Assembly: GCA_036378435.1 (NCBI GenBank)
Contig: DASUWK010000070.1
Location: 15,428-79,427, forward strand
Direction: 5' to 3'
Source: DASUWK01 sp036378435
GTDB lineage: Bacteria; Chloroflexota; Dormibacteria; Dormibacterales; Dormibacteraceae
Length of the DNA: 64,000 nucleotides
The translations under genes and the position numbers were made by a program. The number at the start of each line of letters is the position of its first letter. Within the stretch, counting starts at the first letter, position 1. The notes under the pieces are model-generated. The model saw nothing but the letters and a program-made list of their open reading frames with translations. It was not told the DNA's origin and ran no database searches. This document shows positions 40,638 to 49,190 of the stretch, in pieces.

Positions 40638-43154
40638 ATGGCGGCGGCCCTGGAGGCCTGGCGGGCCTGGCTTCTGACCGAGCAGCCCGGTCGGGACCCG
40701 GGCCCCGACCTCGAAGTGGTGCGCTTGGGGCTGGAAGGTGGCTTGCGAACCGAGCAGATCGCGGCGTTGGTGCACGCGCAGACCGGCCGCGCGAGCTGGG
40801 CTGAGCAGGCCTGGCTGGCGCAGGGGCGAGCGGAGCTGGACTCAGCCCTGGCTCGGCTGCGAGCCGCACCGCCCGGCAGGTCGCGCGCTGAGGTTGAGCA
40901 GCTCTGGGGCTCGCTCGCCCAGCAGATCGGGTCGGCCCAGCCCGCCTCGGCAGTGGCCGCGCCGGCTTCCTCGGCTGCCGTCGCGCAGCCGCGACAGCCC
41001 TTCTCGTGGAGCCAGTTCTTCAGCGAGCACGCAATCCAGCTGCTCGGGTATTCCGGCGCCTTCCTGCTCGGCGTCGCCGTTCTCCTCTACGACCTGAGCG
41101 GGCAGTCGCCGGGCCGGTTCTTCGCGCTGGCCGCGCTCGACCTGGCGCTGTTCGCAGCGGCGTACGCATCCTCGCGGCTGTCTTTGCTGCGCGTGCTGGC
41201 ACAGGCCTACGTGGCGATGGCGGCCCTGCTGCTGCCGCTGACCCTGCTCGCGGCATACGTCTTTCTCAACCTGCAGGCCCAGGTTCCCGTCCTGGCCGCG
41301 CTGGCGCTGGGCGGCGTCATCTGCGCCCTGACCTACGGCGCGCTGGCCATGTCGCTCCGATCGACTCTTTACAGCTGGGTGAGCCTGCTGGCGCTGACCG
41401 CCGCGGTGTTCTGCGGCGTGCAGCAGCCGCTGCGTGACGGCCAGGCCGGTGACGGAGTGGCGGCCCTCGGGTTGGTTCTGGTCGCAGTCGGGGTGCGGCT
41501 GCCCGCCGCCCTCAAGCCGGCCGCGGTCTGGCTGGGGCGTCTGCTGCCCGGCGTCGGCGCCCTGATGGTGCTGCCGATCCAGGCCGCCGCCAGGCCTGAG
41601 GCGGCGCCCGACTCGAGCGTCGCCCTCAGCTTCGCGCTGGCGCTCGCCACGGCCGCCTACGCCGCCTGGGTCAGGCTGGAGCGCAGGCCCGAGCTGTACG
41701 CGCTGCCCGCTTACACCGCGACGTTGCTGGTGCTGAGCCTTGCCTGGCTGCTGCACCCGCCGGCCCTGGCGTGGCAGTGGGTGCTGCTGGTGCTGGCCCT
41801 GGCCAACGTCGCCACCGGCAGGCTGCTCCCGGCGGTCCGGATGTGGGAAGAGGCGGCCGCCGGGGTGCTGTTCGCCTTCGCGGTGGCCGCCATGGGAGGG
41901 AGCGCGGGCGGCCAGGCGCTCTTCTTTGTGGTGGCTCTCGCGGCCGGCATCGCCGTGGCGGTTGGCTGGCGCAGCCGCCTTTGGAGCCTGTACGCGGCGC
42001 TTCTGCTGCTTGCCGGCTGGTACTGGTTCGGCAAGGCCCTCCTGCCCGCCCCGGCCAATCCGGGCCCCGATGACCTGGCCCGCCTGTACTCCCCCGTCCC
42101 CTTGGTACTCCTGACCGCCGGCGCGCTGCGCCGCCGCTACCTGGTCCCCGACCAGCGCCAGGTCATGTACGGAGGGTTCGCCGTCGTCGCGCTGTGGGTT
42201 GCCTTCACGGCCGCAGCCGCCGTCGACGACACTTTTGCCGGCGCCGCGCTCGTCGTCTACTCGATCGTCGGCTTCGCCCTCGCGCTGTGGGAAGAGTGGC
42301 GGGGGCTCACCGCGGCCGCGCTGGTCGGGCTGCTCGCCGGCTTCGGGTTCCTGCTGGCCGCCAGGACCACGGAGGTGGCGAGCTTCCTGCTTCTGGTCGC
42401 CATTGCGGCAGCCGTCAGCCTGGGCGCCGCCCGCGCACTGGAGGTTCTCAAGGGTGCTGAGTGGGCCGCCTGGCCGAGGTATCTCGGGCTGGCCGAGGCG
42501 GGCGCCTCCGCGGTCGTGGCTGCCGGAGTCGCCTGGTCGCTGGGACGCAGCTCAACCCTCATCGAGCTCGGGCTGGTCATGGTGATCGCTGCGGGCGCCC
42601 TGGCCTGGTACTCACTTCGCGGGCCGAGGGAGAGCCTCTACGCGGCGGTGTTCGTGGCCGGCGCCCTCTTCATCCCGATCTCCGCCGGGCTTGGCGTGAG
42701 CGAAAGCCAGTGGCGCCTCGACCCCATCGCGCTCATCCTGCTCGGGCTCGGCGCGCGAGCGCTCTCGGACGCCGGTCTCAGGTCGCCGAGGGCCAGCGCG
42801 GTGTGGCTGCAGGCGGCGGGGCTGGCCCTGCTGCTCGGCCTGACGACCGTGCAGATCCTGAATGCCTGGGGCGGTCCTTCGCAGGCGTCGTACACGGGCG
42901 TGCTGGCGCTGGAGGGCGTGCTCTGCATCGTGCTCGGCGTCGCCATGCGCTCTCGCTGGCCGGCCGCCGCGGGTGGCTTGGCGCTCGTCGTGGCCGCGGT
43001 GTCCGCCCTCTTCCAGCTGGCGACGCAGCTGCCGCTCTCGGCGATCTTCGGGCTCCTGGCCGGGGTGTTGATCGCAGGCGCGACTGTGCTCGCCCTGCTG
43101 CGGGGCCGGGTACGTCAGCTCGAGGGCGGCCGCGCCTGGTCGGAGTGGCTCTGA
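40638..43154 (+). CDS. Very large polytopic membrane protein, unknown (838 residues)
   Basis: The first 130 residues are soluble and helical (AWRAWLLTEQPGRDPGPDLEVV; QIAALVHAQTGRASWAEQAW), ending in an Ala/Pro linker. From about 135 there are some 20 or more hydrophobic helices to the C-terminus, with almost no extended loops. No substrate motif is visible. It resembles the 'SCO7613/DUF2157-like' class of large actinobacterial membrane proteins in design only; I cannot name the family. It is divergent from the second S11 gene and convergent with a small unknown gene. Confidence 0.8.
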   Translation: MAAALEAWRAWLLTEQPGRDPGPDLEVVRLGLEGGLRTEQIAALVHAQTGRASWAEQAWLAQGRAELDSALARLRAAPPGRSRAEVEQLWGSLAQQIGSAQPASAVAAPASSAAVAQPRQPFSWSQFFSEHAIQLLGYSGAFLLGVAVLLYDLSGQSPGRFFALAALDLALFAAAYASSRLSLLRVLAQAYVAMAALLLPLTLLAAYVFLNLQAQVPVLAALALGGVICALTYGALAMSLRSTLYSWVSLLALTAAVFCGVQQPLRDGQAGDGVAALGLVLVAVGVRLPAALKPAAVWLGRLLPGVGALMVLPIQAAARPEAAPDSSVALSFALALATAAYAAWVRLERRPELYALPAYTATLLVLSLAWLLHPPALAWQWVLLVLALANVATGRLLPAVRMWEEAAAGVLFAFAVAAMGGSAGGQALFFVVALAAGIAVAVGWRSRLWSLYAALLLLAGWYWFGKALLPAPANPGPDDLARLYSPVPLVLLTAGALRRRYLVPDQRQVMYGGFAVVALWVAFTAAAAVDDTFAGAALVVYSIVGFALALWEEWRGLTAAALVGLLAGFGFLLAARTTEVASFLLLVAIAAAVSLGAARALEVLKGAEWAAWPRYLGLAEAGASAVVAAGVAWSLGRSSTLIELGLVMVIAAGALAWYSLRGPRESLYAAVFVAGALFIPISAGLGVSESQWRLDPIALILLGLGARALSDAGLRSPRASAVWLQAAGLALLLGLTTVQILNAWGGPSQASYTGVLALEGVLCIVLGVAMRSRWPAAAGGLALVVAAVSALFQLATQLPLSAIFGLLAGVLIAGATVLALLRGRVRQLEGGRAWSEWL

Positions 43155-43155
43155 G

Positions 43156-43455
43156 CTAGGCGTTCAGCGCCGTCAGCAGGTCTTCCAGGGCCAGCAGCCG
43201 CGCCACCAGAGCTCTAGCCGGCTCTCCCAACTCACCGGCGGCGGCCCAGACGGCCTGGTTGCCCTCGGCGTGACGGACGGCGAGCATCTTCTGCTGGTTG
43301 GAGTCCAGCCGGCCCCGGGCGGCGATCGCGGCTTCCACCAGGGAGCCGACCCAGCTGGCGTAGTAGGCGACTTCCTGGGCGCGCGAGTCGTCCTCGGCCA
43401 GCAGCGGGAACGGCCGGGCGCAGTGCTCGGCCCAAAGGGCTCGCAGCCGCCTCAA
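43156..43455 (-). CDS. Hypothetical helical protein (about 99 residues)
   Basis: LRRLRALWAEHCARPFPLLAEDD, then YYASWVGSLVEAAIAARGRLDSNQQKMLAVRHAEGNQ, then ARALVARLLALEDLLTALN. All helical, no membrane segment, family not recognised. TTG 43455 is chosen because GGAGGG lies 13 bases upstream and the gene then begins ten bases after the icd stop; a TTG at 43494 would add 13 residues and overlap icd. Probably the last gene of the ferredoxin-icd transcript. Confidence 0.6.
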   Translation of the reverse strand: MRRLRALWAEHCARPFPLLAEDDSRAQEVAYYASWVGSLVEAAIAARGRLDSNQQKMLAVRHAEGNQAVWAAAGELGEPARALVARLLALEDLLTALNA

Positions 43456-43465
43456 CTCTGGCGGC

Positions 43466-44557
43466 TCACCCTCCGGCTCGAAGCTTCTCGACAACCGCGT
43501 CGGCGACCTGGCTGGTCCCCACGGCGCTGGGATCGTCGCGTATCGGCTTGAGGTCGTAGGTCACGGACTTGCCTTCGGCGATCACCGCGGCGATCGCCGC
43601 CTCGAGCCGGTCGGCGGATTCGTCCTCCTGGAGGTAGCGGAGCATGAGGACCCCGGAGAGCATCACCGCCATCGGGTTCACCTTGTTCTGCCCCGTGTAC
43701 TTGGGAGCCGACCCGTGTGTGGCTTCGAAGACCGCCCCGTTGGTGCCGATGTTCGCCCCCGGCGCCAGGCCGAGACCGCCGATCATGCCCGCGCCGAGGT
43801 CCGAGATGATGTCGCCGTACAGGTTGGGGCAGCAGAGGACGTCGTACTCACGCGGTCGCAGCACCAGCTGCATGCACATGTTGTCGACGATCCGGTCCTC
43901 GAACTCGATGTCGGGATTGCGCTCCGCGACGCGCCGCGCGACCGCCAGGAAGAGGCCGTCGGTGTGCTTCATGATGTTCGCCTTGTGCACAGCGGTGACC
44001 TTGCGCCGGCCGTAGCGCCGGGCATGGTCGAAGGCGAACTGCACGATCCGCTCCGAGCCTGAGATCGAGATCGGCTTGATCGAGAGACCGCTGTCGGGCC
44101 GGATCCGCTTGCCCGAGGCCTCGGAGATCTCCTTCACGAAGCGGTCCGCCTGCTCCGAGCCCTGCTCGAACTCGATCCCCGCGTAGATGTCCTCGGTGTT
44201 CTCGCGGACGATGACGAGGTCGAGGTCGTCGATCAGGTTGCGCGCGCCGCGGTAGGCCTTGATCGGCCTGACCAGCGCATACAGGTCGAGCTCCTGGCGG
44301 AGCGCGACGTTGACGCTCCGGAACCCGGTCCCCACAGGCGTGGTGATCGGTCCCTTCAAGGCCACTCCGTTGCGGCGGATCGAGTCGAGCACGTGCTCGG
44401 GCAGCGGGGTGCCGAACTCGGCCATGACGTTCTCGCCCGCCTGCTGGACGTCCCAGTCGAACTGCACGCCCGTCGCTTCGAGCACGCGGACCGCGGCGTC
44501 GCAGATCTCCGGTCCGACGCCGTCCCCCGGGATCAGCGTTACGGAGTGGCGAGCCAC
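43466..44557 (-). CDS. icd: Isocitrate dehydrogenase (NAD-type, IDH/IPMDH superfamily)
   Basis: 363 residues. VTLIPGDGVGPEICDAAVRVLEA opens the fold; TGFRSVNVALRQELDLYALVRP has the S-x-N-x3-R substrate motif of isocitrate dehydrogenases; VRENTEDIYAGIE, KANIMKHTDGLF and the metal-binding NLYGDIISDLGAGMIGGLG follow. Homoisocitrate or tartrate dehydrogenases are relatives, but the S/N/R set favours isocitrate. Start GTG 44557, 11 bases after the ferredoxin stop, in the same transcript; the ferredoxin may serve 2-oxoglutarate or other TCA-linked redox steps. Confidence 0.88.
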   Translation of the reverse strand: MARHSVTLIPGDGVGPEICDAAVRVLEATGVQFDWDVQQAGENVMAEFGTPLPEHVLDSIRRNGVALKGPITTPVGTGFRSVNVALRQELDLYALVRPIKAYRGARNLIDDLDLVIVRENTEDIYAGIEFEQGSEQADRFVKEISEASGKRIRPDSGLSIKPISISGSERIVQFAFDHARRYGRRKVTAVHKANIMKHTDGLFLAVARRVAERNPDIEFEDRIVDNMCMQLVLRPREYDVLCCPNLYGDIISDLGAGMIGGLGLAPGANIGTNGAVFEATHGSAPKYTGQNKVNPMAVMLSGVLMLRYLQEDESADRLEAAIAAVIAEGKSVTYDLKPIRDDPSAVGTSQVADAVVEKLRAGG

Positions 44558-44567
44558 CTGGCGGTTC

Positions 44568-44810
44568 TTACTTCTGGAAGTAGTCGGCGTTGACCTTGAT
44601 GAAGCTGTTCCACTCCGCGGGGACCTCGTCCTCCGGGTAGATCGCATCCACCGGGCAGGGGTCCACGCAGGCTCCGCAGTCGATGCACTCGTCAGGGTCG
44701 ATGTAGTACATGTCGGCCGCATCGTCCGTGTGGATGCAGTCGACCGGGCAAACCTCGACGCACGACGCGTCTTTGATGCCGATGCAGGGTTGCGTGATGA
44801 CGTAGGCCAT
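44568..44810 (-). CDS. 7Fe ferredoxin ([3Fe-4S][4Fe-4S])
   Basis: 80 residues. The first half, CIGIKDASCVEVCPVDCI, has the C-x7-C-x3-C-P spacing of the 3Fe-4S site of FdxA/FdxC ferredoxins with an interleaved cysteine of the second cluster. CIDCGACVDPCPVDAI gives the C-x2-C-x2-C-x3-C-P 4Fe-4S site. The acidic C-terminal tail is typical. ATG at 44810, nine bases after a TACCCT -10-like box. Confidence 0.95.
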   Translation of the reverse strand: MAYVITQPCIGIKDASCVEVCPVDCIHTDDAADMYYIDPDECIDCGACVDPCPVDAIYPEDEVPAEWNSFIKVNADYFQK

Positions 44811-44819
44811 CCGCGGCCA

Positions 44820-44871
44820 AGGGTAGCAGACAGCCTTAACAGGTCCTCGGAAGCGCTGTTGTGCTGTTAAG
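44820..44871. promoter_or_regulatory. Ferredoxin/CAP-protein divergent region with inverted repeat CTTAACAG/CTGTTAAG
   Basis: Minus-strand TACCCT (44825-44820) precedes the ferredoxin ATG by nine bases. CTTAACAG at 44835-44842 and CTGTTAAG at 44864-44871 are exact inverted copies 21 bases apart. A further CTTAACAG occurs before ftsE at 54993-55000. It could be an operator or part of divergent promoters. Confidence 0.45.
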
Positions 44872-44939
44872 CTGCCTCGCTGACTGGCGAAAAGCCGGCA
44901 TTCGCGAGGGGAGGGAAAAGCCTGAGAACCGTTGTCGGC

Positions 44940-45584
44940 ATGGCCGCCTTCGTCGGCGCCTTCGTTGCCGCGATAGCTTCTGTGGCGGCCTGGCAGGCAG
45001 AGAGCCACGTCCCGGCGAGAACGCACGTCGTGGCCCGGCGCGTCGCGCTCCCCGCGGCCCCTCGCATCGTGCTGGCGCCCTCGCCCTCTCCTTCCCAAAT
45101 CGCGCCTGCCCCGGTCCCAAGCCCCGCTGTCGCGGGCGTCTCGGCTGCTCCAGCGACCACGGCGCCGCCCACCCCCGCCCGAACGCCCCCGCCCGCGCCG
45201 CCGGCGCCTCCCGCGATCGTCGTCGGGTCGTACCAGCAGCGTCTGATCAACGAGGATCGGGCTGCAAATGGGCTCGCGCCTCTGACCTGGAGCTCCTGCT
45301 TGGCGGGCGTCGCCGCCCAGAACGCGGGGCGCATGGCCGGCCAGGGCTACGTATCGCATGCCAACGGCATCTCGGCTGATCTCGGCTGCGGCCTGGGCGG
45401 CTTTGCGGGCGAGAACCTGGGCTACTGGACGGGCGGAGTCAACGACGTCCAGCTGAACGCGATGTTCATGAACAGCTCCGAGCACAGGGCGAACATCCTG
45501 AACTCGACATTTCGCTACGTCGGCACCGCTTGGGCGACGGCTCCCAACGGCACCGCGTATCTCGCGGTGGAGTTCGAGACCTAG
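44940..45584 (+). CDS. Secreted CAP/SCP-domain protein
   Basis: 214 residues. An N-terminal hydrophobic export segment (AAFVGAFVAAIASVAAW), a long Pro/Ala/Ser/Thr linker (about 35-95), then a CAP domain: LINEDRAANGLAPLTWSSCLAGVAAQNA, YVSHANG, AGENLGYWTGG and the closing NSSEHRANILNSTFRYVGTAW. His and Glu of the CAP cavity are present. A CTG at 44922 after GGGAGGG would extend the signal peptide by six residues. Extracellular; CAP proteins bind lipids or act on wall-associated targets, role unknown here. Confidence 0.85.
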   Translation: MAAFVGAFVAAIASVAAWQAESHVPARTHVVARRVALPAAPRIVLAPSPSPSQIAPAPVPSPAVAGVSAAPATTAPPTPARTPPPAPPAPPAIVVGSYQQRLINEDRAANGLAPLTWSSCLAGVAAQNAGRMAGQGYVSHANGISADLGCGLGGFAGENLGYWTGGVNDVQLNAMFMNSSEHRANILNSTFRYVGTAWATAPNGTAYLAVEFET

Positions 45585-45635
45585 CCGAACTCGCGGCGGG
45601 CCCCCACGGGCTGGACGCGCGTAACGTCACGGCAT

Positions 45636-45705
45636 GGTCAGGTCGCGCGTCCCAGACCGGAACCGCCGGTGCAGCCGCCGCCGACCCCGCATCCGGGACC
45701 TGACC
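45636..45705. other. Intergenic stretch with a 9-base long-range inverted repeat
   Basis: GGTCAGGTC (45636-45644) pairs with GACCTGACC (45697-45705) across 52 bases that include CCGGAACCGCCGG. No gene fits in the 146-base gap. It could fold as a leader or terminator RNA. Confidence 0.3.
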
Positions 45706-45730
45706 CACCACGGTCCTTCTCCGGGTACCA

Positions 45731-46156
45731 TTGGTTATAGCGTTGCTGACAAGATTTCCCAAACGAACTGACCGGCGATGGCTCGTCTGGCTTCTGCTCC
45801 TGGCCCTCGCTCAAGGCGTTGACGTGCTGACCACGCGCGTCGACATCGGCCGCGGAGCGCTGGAGGGCAACGTGGTCGCCGCGCATGTGCTCGCGGTCAA
45901 CGGCTTTGTCGGCCTGCTCTTCGTCAAGCTGGCGCTGGTGGCCGTGATGGCGGCCGCGATCCTGCTAGCGATCCGCTACGCGGACGACCATCCAGGGCGG
46001 CGGGCCAGCCTGGTGCAGGGCGTCGTCTGGCGCGGCCTCCAGCTGTGCGTTCTCGTCCTCTTCGTGACGGGCCTGCACAATGTCTTAGTGCTAGCCGCGC
46101 TGCAGGGCTGGAACACCCCCACCCTCCTCACCACCCTGCCGCTGATTCTTCATTGA
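45731..46156 (+). CDS. Small membrane protein, DUF5658-like
   Basis: About 141 residues with four hydrophobic helices. ALAQGVDVLTTRVDIGRGALEGN has the D-x3-T...G-x2-E-x-N pattern I associate with DUF5658 proteins, followed by VKLALVAVMAAAILLAIRYADD and two C-terminal helices. TTG starts at 45731 or 45743 are both possible. It is followed after 16 bases by a membrane glycosyltransferase gene on the same strand. Function unknown. Confidence 0.6.
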   Translation: MVIALLTRFPKRTDRRWLVWLLLLALAQGVDVLTTRVDIGRGALEGNVVAAHVLAVNGFVGLLFVKLALVAVMAAAILLAIRYADDHPGRRASLVQGVVWRGLQLCVLVLFVTGLHNVLVLAALQGWNTPTLLTTLPLILH

Positions 46157-46172
46157 TCGCGGACCGGCCCTG

Positions 46173-48041
46173 ATGGCCGGGCTCACCGCACCTACCCCGG
46201 CTCGGCCGAGCGAGCGCGCCCAGGCCGTCCTGTCCGCGCTGGCGCTGCCCCGATTGCGGGTGCCCGGCTGGGTCGCGGCCTTCTTCATCTGCTTCGTGCC
46301 CGCGGTGCTGGTGGCTTCCGGGCAGCCGATCTGGTCGCGCGTCGACGAGGCGCAGCACTGGGACTTCGTCGCTCACCTCGCCCAGGGCAGCTACCCGGTC
46401 GAAGGGCGAACGATGATCCTGCAGAGCACGGTCGACCTGATGGCGGAGACCGGGATCTTCCGCTGGAACGTGCCGGGCGACCAGCCGCTTCCGCTGCAGC
46501 GCGAGGTCTCGCAGTTCACCACCGTGCCTTCCTACCTGCACGGCTACGCACGGAGGCTGTGGGTTCAGCGGCACATCTGGTGGTTCTCGTACGAGGCGGG
46601 CCAGCCGCCTCTCTACTACCTCGCCGCCGTGCCGTTCTGGCTGGCCGGAAACCACCTGGCCGGGCCCGAGGGGGCCGTGTACGCCGTCCGCGTCCTCGAC
46701 GCGCTCCTCGTCGGCTGCCTCGGCCTGCTCGCCTTCCTCCTGGCTCGGACGGTCTTTCCGGGCCGGCGGGTGGTCGCATGGCTTTCGGCGGTCGTCGTGG
46801 CGGTGCTGCCCGGGCTGCTGCTCAACGGCTCCCAGGTCACGAACGACACGCTGGCCGGCGTGCTGGGCGCGGCCACTCTGCTGGCGGCGGTGCGCGGCCT
46901 TCGGAGCGGCTGGCCGGCGCGCTCGGTGGTCCTCGTGGGCTTTCTTTTCGGCGCCGCCCTCCTGACGAAGCTGACTACGACCGGCCTTGCCTTGCCGCTC
47001 CTGGCGGCCTTCGCCTGGCCGTCGATAAGGGCGAGGAAGCTCGTGCGGCGAGATCTTCTCAACGGCTGCGTCGCCGCCGGGATCGCGGTGATCGTCGTCG
47101 TGCCGTGGCTGGTCCTCAACCTGCACCTCTACGGCCACGTGCTGCCCTCCGCCGCCAGCCGGAACCTGATCGGTGCGATCTTCCCGACCGTCGTGCCCAG
47201 CCCCGGGTTCGTCCTGAGCAGCTTGCGGAACGGGTTCGCAACCTTCTGGGCGGGGGAGCCGTACCGCGAGGTTCCGCTCCACCAGCTGACCACCTACCTG
47301 ATGGCGGCCTGGTGCGCGGTCGCCCTCTACACGATCTGGCGCATCTACCGGCGCGATCCCCGCGGCTTCGTCACCACGGCGGTAGGGCTCGCCCTGCTGG
47401 CCACGGCCGGCGAGGTTATGTGGTCGCTGGTGACGCTCGAGGTCTCTGGAGTGGGCGGCCACATCCCCGGCCGCTACCTGTTCCCGGCTCTCGCAGCGAT
47501 CGTGGTGCTCTGCGTCGGCGGGCTTCTCGAGGTGGTTCGTACGCAGGCTGTGCGGGCCGCCGTCTTCGGTCTGTTGGTGGCTGGGGCCGCCGTCAACGTG
47601 GGCGGCTTCCTGCTGGGCTTCAACGGCTATCCGGTAGTCCATCGCACCGGGCCGTCAGCGGCGTCCAGCTACCACCTCGTGCGTGGACAGGGCGACTTCT
47701 TCGGGGCGCGGGTCACGGTGGACGAGCTGGCGGCCGATCCCTCGAACGGCTCTCTTTGGTTCCATCTGACGGTCGTGAACACATCGGACGGCCCTATCGA
47801 ATGGTGGCCCGTGCTGTACGTGACCTTGCCCGGCGGACAGAGCCAGGAGGGGCAGTACAGCGGCTCGACGCAGTTCCCCGACTCCATCGCCGCCGGCCAG
47901 AGCACCTCGGGCTGGGCCAAGGTTCCCATCCAGCCCTTCCAGCTGAATTGGCCGACGCCGATGCAGGCCGAACTCGTCGACATCGCGGCCGACGGCTACC
48001 GCCACCTCGGCGACTTACAGCTGAAGCTCCTCCCCGCCTAG
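46173..48041 (+). CDS. GT-C family membrane glycosyltransferase (PMT/ArnT-like)
   Basis: 622 residues, about 11 TM helices. The first periplasmic loop carries the Asp-Glu pair of GT-C enzymes in WSRVDEAQHWDFVAHL, and WFSYEAGQPPLYYLAAVPFW matches the H/Q-PPLYY motif of dolichyl-P-mannose/ArnT-type transferases that use polyprenyl-phosphate sugars. The C-terminal 120 residues after the last helix form a periplasmic beta-rich domain (SLWFHLTVVNTSDGPIEWWP). Acceptor unknown. The 3' end overlaps hutI by 27 bases. Confidence 0.75.
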   Translation: MAGLTAPTPARPSERAQAVLSALALPRLRVPGWVAAFFICFVPAVLVASGQPIWSRVDEAQHWDFVAHLAQGSYPVEGRTMILQSTVDLMAETGIFRWNVPGDQPLPLQREVSQFTTVPSYLHGYARRLWVQRHIWWFSYEAGQPPLYYLAAVPFWLAGNHLAGPEGAVYAVRVLDALLVGCLGLLAFLLARTVFPGRRVVAWLSAVVVAVLPGLLLNGSQVTNDTLAGVLGAATLLAAVRGLRSGWPARSVVLVGFLFGAALLTKLTTTGLALPLLAAFAWPSIRARKLVRRDLLNGCVAAGIAVIVVVPWLVLNLHLYGHVLPSAASRNLIGAIFPTVVPSPGFVLSSLRNGFATFWAGEPYREVPLHQLTTYLMAAWCAVALYTIWRIYRRDPRGFVTTAVGLALLATAGEVMWSLVTLEVSGVGGHIPGRYLFPALAAIVVLCVGGLLEVVRTQAVRAAVFGLLVAGAAVNVGGFLLGFNGYPVVHRTGPSAASSYHLVRGQGDFFGARVTVDELAADPSNGSLWFHLTVVNTSDGPIEWWPVLYVTLPGGQSQEGQYSGSTQFPDSIAAGQSTSGWAKVPIQPFQLNWPTPMQAELVDIAADGYRHLGDLQLKLLPA

Positions 48042-49190
48042 CCACACCCGCCCCGCCCGCGGGCCGTACGCCCAGCCGAAGGCGCCCTCGTGGTCCGCCT
48101 CCCAGGCCACGAGGTCCGCGAGCAGGCCTGGTTCGAGCCGCCCTCGGTCCGTCCGCCCGAGCGAGGCCGCGCCACCGGCGGTGGCAGCCGCGAGCGCATC
48201 GTCCACGCTGAGGCCGAGCCCGGCGATGGCGAGCGAGACGACCAGCGCCATCGAGGTGATGCCGGAGGTCCCTGGGTTGTGGTCGCTGCCCAGGGCGATG
48301 GTGCAGCCGGCGCGTTGGAGCTCGGCCACCGGCGGACGGACGCCCAGCGAGAGAGCCGTCGCCGGAGCCAGCGTCGCCACCACGCCGGCCGCCGCCAGGC
48401 TGTCGGCGTCCTCGGCGGTGATCCTCAACAGGTGGTCGGCGGACACGGCGTGCAGTTCCGCAGCCAGCCGCGAGCCGCCCGTGCGGGCCAGCTCGTCGGC
48501 ATGAATGCGCGGCTTGAGGCCCGCCGCCGCGCCCGCGGCCAGGACTGTGCGGCTCTCCTCCACCGAGAAGTAGCCCTCGTCGCAGAAGACGTCGCAGAAC
48601 TCCGCCCCGGCCGCCGCTGCTGCCGCGGACCAGCCGGCCGCCGCCTCGGCATATTCGGCGCGGCGCCGAGACCACTCCGGCGGCGTCGCGTGCGCAGCCA
48701 GCAAGGTGACGCCCAGCCGGGGGAGCCCGGCCGCGCCGTCGAGGTCGCGAAGGAGCTCGACCGCGGCCAGCTCACCGGCCTGTGTGAGGTCGTAGCCGGT
48801 CTTGACCTCCACCGTGGTTGCGCCGCCCGCCGGCCACGCTCTCAGCCGCTCGCGAACGATTGACGCCAGCTCCTCGCGTGTCGCCTGCCGAGTGGCTGCG
48901 ACGGTCGCCGTGATGCCGCCGCCGGCCTGTGCGATCTCGGCGTAGCCCGCTCCGGCTGAGCGCCGGGCGACCTCCTCCAGGCGCGGCCGGACGTAGACGG
49001 GATGCGTGTGGGCGTCGACCAGGCCCGGCGTGAGCAACGCGCCGTGCAGGTCCTCGGCGTCGGCTTCGCCCGGCGGCGTCCCCTCCCCCACCCAGGCGAT
49101 GCGGTCGCCGTCCAGCAGCACCGATCCGCGCGCCAGCGTGCCCGCCGGCCCGGCGGTGAAGATGCGCGCGTTGGTCAGCAGCAGCTTCAC
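48015..49190 (-). CDS. hutI: Imidazolonepropionase
   Basis: 391 residues, amidohydrolase fold. LLTNARIFTA, TPGLVDAHTHPVYV (metal-binding HxH), TTVEVKTGYDL, HADELARTGGSRLAAELHAVSADHL (metal His pair) and LGSDHNPGTS (metal Asp) are all present. It opens the imidazolone ring to formiminoglutamate in histidine breakdown. GTG start in a GTGA overlap with hutF; last gene of the hut operon. Confidence 0.94.
   Translation of the reverse strand: MKLLLTNARIFTAGPAGTLARGSVLLDGDRIAWVGEGTPPGEADAEDLHGALLTPGLVDAHTHPVYVRPRLEEVARRSAGAGYAEIAQAGGGITATVAATRQATREELASIVRERLRAWPAGGATTVEVKTGYDLTQAGELAAVELLRDLDGAAGLPRLGVTLLAAHATPPEWSRRRAEYAEAAAGWSAAAAAAGAEFCDVFCDEGYFSVEESRTVLAAGAAAGLKPRIHADELARTGGSRLAAELHAVSADHLLRITAEDADSLAAAGVVATLAPATALSLGVRPPVAELQRAGCTIALGSDHNPGTSGITSMALVVSLAIAGLGLSVDDALAAATAGGAASLGRTDRGRLEPGLLADLVAWEADHEGAFGWAYGPRAGRVWLGGEELQL

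Noticed and set aside
46128..47642. 504-codon minus-strand frame opposite the GT-C glycosyltransferase
   Set aside because: Charged low-complexity antisense translation; no start context and no family.
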